Shown piece after piece: positions 46,370 through 48,433 of a stretch of 48,433 nt of DNA. The position numbers were made by a program, and so were the translations under genes. Numbering within the stretch: position 1 is the first letter of the stretch; the number at the start of each line of letters is the position of its first letter. Under the pieces are notes generated by a model, which saw only the letters and a list, made by a program, of their open reading frames with translations, ran no database searches and had not been told where the DNA came from. The DNA lies in the NCBI GenBank assembly GCA_035712285.1, contig DASTBA010000122.1, positions 1-48,433 on the forward strand, given 5' to 3'. The stretch comes from CAMLHP01 sp035712285. GTDB lineage: Bacteria > Gemmatimonadota > Gemmatimonadetes > Gemmatimonadales > GWC2-71-9.

Positions 46370-47490
46370 TCCTGCCCGGCGCCACGCTCGGCGTGCTGGG
46401 CGGTGGCCAGCTCGGGCGCTTCTTCGTGCTCCGGGCCCACGACATGGGCTATCGCGTCACGGTGATGGACCCCGATCCAGCGAGCCCCGCCGGCCTCATC
46501 GCTGACCGGCACATCACCGCGCCCTTTACCGATGAAGCTGCCCTCCGCGCACTCGGTACCTCCTGCCAGGCCGTCACGACCGAATTCGAGAACGTGCCGG
46601 CCGCCGCCCTGGCACTCCTCGCATCGCTCACGAGGGTGAGTCCCTCCGCCGTGGCGGTGGCCGTGGCGCAGGATCGCCTGCTGGAGAAGACCCACCTGGC
46701 TGACGCCGGCTTCGGCACGGCGGCGTTTCTTCCGGTCCGCTCGCGGGAAGAGGCGGCCGAGGCCGCCGAGCGGCTGGGCCGACCCGGCATTCTCAAGACC
46801 AGCCGCCTGGGCTATGACGGCAAGGGGCAGGCACCGGTCAACGCGCCATCGGAGTGCCAGGCGGCGTTCGAGAGTCTGGGCAGTGTCGAGTGCATCCTCG
46901 AGGAGCGGCTCCATCTCGAGACAGAGCTGTCCGTGATCCTGGCTCGCGGGGCGGACGGTGAGGTGGCCGTCTACCCGCCGGCGGAGAACGTCCACCGGAA
47001 CGGCATTCTCCACTCGACCGTGGTGCCGGCACGGGTGGGTGCTTCCGTGGCCCGGGAGGCAGGGGAGCTGGCGGCCGGGGTGGCGGCCTCGCTGGAGTAC
47101 GTGGGGGTCCTGGGGGTCGAGCTGTTCGTGGCCAATGGCGGACAGCTCTACGTGAATGAGATCGCTCCCCGCCCCCATAACAGCGGACACTATACGCTCG
47201 ACGCGGCGGTCACCGACCAGTTCGAGCAGCAGCTCCGCGCCATGTGCGGCCTGCCGCTGGGGAGCACCGAGCTTCTATCCCCGGTGGCGATGGTCAACCT
47301 CCTGGGAGATCTCTGGGCCTCAGGAGAGCCGCGGTGGGACCGGGCGCTGGGGCTGCATGGAGTTCGGCTGCACCTCTACGGAAAGGCCGAACCACGCGCC
47401 AGCCGGAAGATGGGTCACCTCGCCTGCCTCGCCGAATCGGCCGATTCGGCACTCACCAAAGCCCTCGAAGCCTACAACGCGCTGACCTGA
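46366..47490 (+). CDS. purK: N5-carboxyaminoimidazole ribonucleotide synthase PurK
   Basis: This 374-residue ATP-grasp enzyme carboxylates AIR with bicarbonate and ATP. LGVLGGGQLGRFFVLRAHD opens the preATP-grasp fold. ILKTSRLGYDGKGQ is the ATP loop. VNEIAPRPHNSGHYT carries the metal ligands and RLHLYGKAEPRASRKMGH the C-terminal substrate site. It is the last gene of the plus-strand purine run. purD, purM, purN and purH are not in the window. Confidence 0.97.
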   Translation: MILPGATLGVLGGGQLGRFFVLRAHDMGYRVTVMDPDPASPAGLIADRHITAPFTDEAALRALGTSCQAVTTEFENVPAAALALLASLTRVSPSAVAVAVAQDRLLEKTHLADAGFGTAAFLPVRSREEAAEAAERLGRPGILKTSRLGYDGKGQAPVNAPSECQAAFESLGSVECILEERLHLETELSVILARGADGEVAVYPPAENVHRNGILHSTVVPARVGASVAREAGELAAGVAASLEYVGVLGVELFVANGGQLYVNEIAPRPHNSGHYTLDAAVTDQFEQQLRAMCGLPLGSTELLSPVAMVNLLGDLWASGEPRWDRALGLHGVRLHLYGKAEPRASRKMGHLACLAESADSALTKALEAYNALT

Positions 47491-47499
47491 AGGTTGGTC

Positions 47500-47640
47500 G
47501 AACCGTGTCACGTGTTTCGACTTGCCACGATGCAAGAAATGACCTTATCTCTAACATCACAAGCATCTATCATATAATGCCTTACAATACAGCTTGAACA
47601 TATCACACGAAAGCACGAAAACGCGAAAAGTTGTGCGATG
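47500..47640. other. AT-rich intergenic island with CACGAAA-type iterations
   Basis: This convergent gap between purK and the small membrane gene is sharply more AT-rich than everything around it. It contains CATATAATG near 47572, which looks like a -10 box. CACGAAA/CGCGAAA units are iterated at about 47607-47631 (ACGAAAGCACGAAAACGCG). A weak hairpin CTTGC/GCAAG (47521-47536) lies near its start. No gene or RNA family is recognisable. Confidence 0.5.
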
Positions 47641-47649
47641 GCGGTTTGT

Positions 47650-47964
47650 TCAAGGTTTGGGCGGCTGATCGGGATGGTGGAGTTGGGCTGCGACGCCGCC
47701 GGCGAAGGCACCGGCGAGGAGAGGGCCAATGTGGAAAAGCGCCAGGGCAGCGGCCCCTGCCCCGGCGAGGATCCCCCAGAAGGCATCGGCCAGGTAGGTC
47801 ACGCCGGCAAAGGTCAGGATCGCGAGGAGCACGGCGGGCAGGAAGACGGCCGTGACGGCCTGCCCGATGGAGCCGGCTTTCCAGCCGCCCACCAGGCCGG
47901 CGATGAGCGGGCCGGCCACGGGTAGCCAGAAGAGGAGGAGCGTGAGTCCGCCCATCCAGTTCAT
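47650..47964 (-). CDS. Small integral membrane protein of unknown function
   Basis: From ATG 47964 this is 104 residues with three to four hydrophobic helices (about 3-22, 30-52, 58-75, 78-92) and glycine-rich GxxxG-type stretches (LIAGLVGGWKAG, LLAGAFAGGVAAQ). It has a short polar Pro-rich C-terminus. A GTG at 48000 would extend it by 12 residues. Neither start has a good ribosome binding site. Glycine-zipper packing suggests an oligomeric small membrane protein. I do not recognise a family. The gene lies downstream of ssrA on the same strand. Confidence 0.6.
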   Translation of the reverse strand: MNWMGGLTLLLFWLPVAGPLIAGLVGGWKAGSIGQAVTAVFLPAVLLAILTFAGVTYLADAFWGILAGAGAAALALFHIGPLLAGAFAGGVAAQLHHPDQPPKP

Positions 47965-48014
47965 GGCGCTGACAAGCTGGCGGTGGCGTGAAGGAACCAC
48001 GGGAGGAAGTCCCG

Positions 48015-48061
48015 GGTTGCGGGTCGCGAGTCACGGGCCTCGCGACCCGAGACTCGCAACC
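48015..48061. repeat. REP-like interrupted inverted repeat beside ssrA
   Basis: GGGTCGCGAG (48021-48030) and CTCGCGACCC (48039-48048) form a 10-bp perfect stem with an 8-nt loop. An outer arm GGTTGCG (48015-48021) pairs with CGCAACC (48055-48061), leaving a 6-nt bulge on one side. It abuts the tmRNA 3' end. No T-tract follows on the ssrA strand, so a repetitive palindromic element is as likely as a terminator. Confidence 0.55.
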
Positions 48062-48062
48062 A

Positions 48063-48423
48063 TGGAGGCGCAGGGAATCGAACCCTGGTCCGAATCGGCA
48101 TCCAAGACAGCGTCTACGTGCGTAGACCGGGTTTTCCGCCGTCGCCGGGAGCTGGTAGCCGGACCACCCGCCCTCGGTCTATCCCCTGAATCTCACGCGG
48201 CACGCCGGAGCAGCGCGTCACGCCAGCCCGGATTTGCGATCCGGTTGCGGCGCCCCGGGCGGGCTCCGCTTCCCGGAGGTGCGTGAAGCGAGCGTCAGCT
48301 CAGCTTACGCAGCCAGTGCCAGTTCAGAGTTGGCAGTTGAAGCGTTCCAAGCGGTTTAACCAGGAACCTGGACCTGGGCACGCAACCACCTCTTCACCCG
48401 ACCCGTCGAAGCCAGTCGCCCCC
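48063..48423 (-). ncRNA. ssrA: tmRNA (SsrA), complete, one-piece
   Basis: On the minus strand the RNA begins GGGGGCGACTGGCTTCGACGG (48423 down to 48403). It ends with the T-arm GGTTCGATTCCC and the acceptor strand CGCCTCC plus discriminator A at 48063. The 5' GGGGGCG and 3' CGCCTCC pair over 7 bp with one G-U, so both ends are inside the window and the length is about 361 nt. The tag reading frame ends at TAA (48307-48305) and reads AWNASTANSELALAA if it resumes at GCT 48352. That GCT has A at -4, as E. coli does. A resume codon at GCT 48343 would give ASTANSELALAA. The ALAA degradation end is canonical. CCA is not encoded (TGG follows), so it must be added. tmRNA with SmpB rescues stalled ribosomes. 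Confidence 0.95.
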
Positions 48424-48433
48424 GGATCAAGCG

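Noticed and set aside
47521..47536. CTTGC/GCAAG hairpin as purK terminator
   Set aside because: The stem is only 5 bp and no T-tract follows, so I cannot call it a terminator.

Overview
The window is very GC-rich, has almost no intergenic DNA, and carries long runs of genes joined by ATGA or GTGA start/stop overlaps. The gene set is an ordinary Gram-negative core: purine, tryptophan, pantothenate and phosphatidylethanolamine synthesis, tmRNA, LexA, lipoproteins, and the PhoH/7TM-HD/YbeY cluster. The gene mix and composition fit a free-living Gemmatimonadota-like bacterium. That placement is an inference from style, not from a marker-gene comparison.

Region 1 (1-13221, minus strand) is one long colinear run. 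It starts with a PTS EIIA-type protein and aspS, then phoH, a 7TM-HD phosphodiesterase (pgpH), ybeY, two CNNM/CorC-like proteins, mgtE, a DedA protein, meaB, an adenosylcobalamin-dependent acyl-CoA mutase large subunit, and the start of a baeRF-like protein cut by the window edge. The mutase looks like methylmalonyl-CoA mutase overall, but its two specificity positions match isobutyryl-CoA mutase.

Region 2 (13278-16616) holds rlmN and a divergent pair for D-glycerate metabolism: a 2-hydroxyacid dehydrogenase and a glycerate 2-kinase. A short palindrome lies between the pair.

Region 3 (16620-30380, minus strand apart from lexA) is a tryptophan/pantothenate supercluster. Read along the minus strand it is trpD, then lexA in the opposite orientation, trpC, trpF, trpB, a HEAT-repeat protein, an HD-GYP protein, trpA, a transmembrane GAF/methyl-accepting signalling protein, folK, panB, panC, panD, yqeK and a LytR-C domain protein. 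Nearly every junction overlaps. The HEAT and HD-GYP proteins share a homologous N-terminal domain of about 150 residues and separate trpB from trpA. This is the best candidate in the window for an undescribed system. lexA has a readable promoter with two direct-repeat operator candidates of the GTTC-N7-GTTC type.

Region 4 (30505-47490, plus strand) is truA, a DegQ-like lipoprotein protease, purB, purC, psd, pssA, purS, purQ, a zinc-ribbon protein, purL, purF, ppdK, two paralogous unknown lipoproteins, purE and purK. Phospholipid genes and unknown lipoproteins are embedded in the purine run. A terminator-like hairpin follows ppdK and a stronger one follows the first lipoprotein.

Region 5 (47491-48433) has an AT-rich island, a small membrane protein, a REP-like inverted repeat, and a complete tmRNA on the minus strand.
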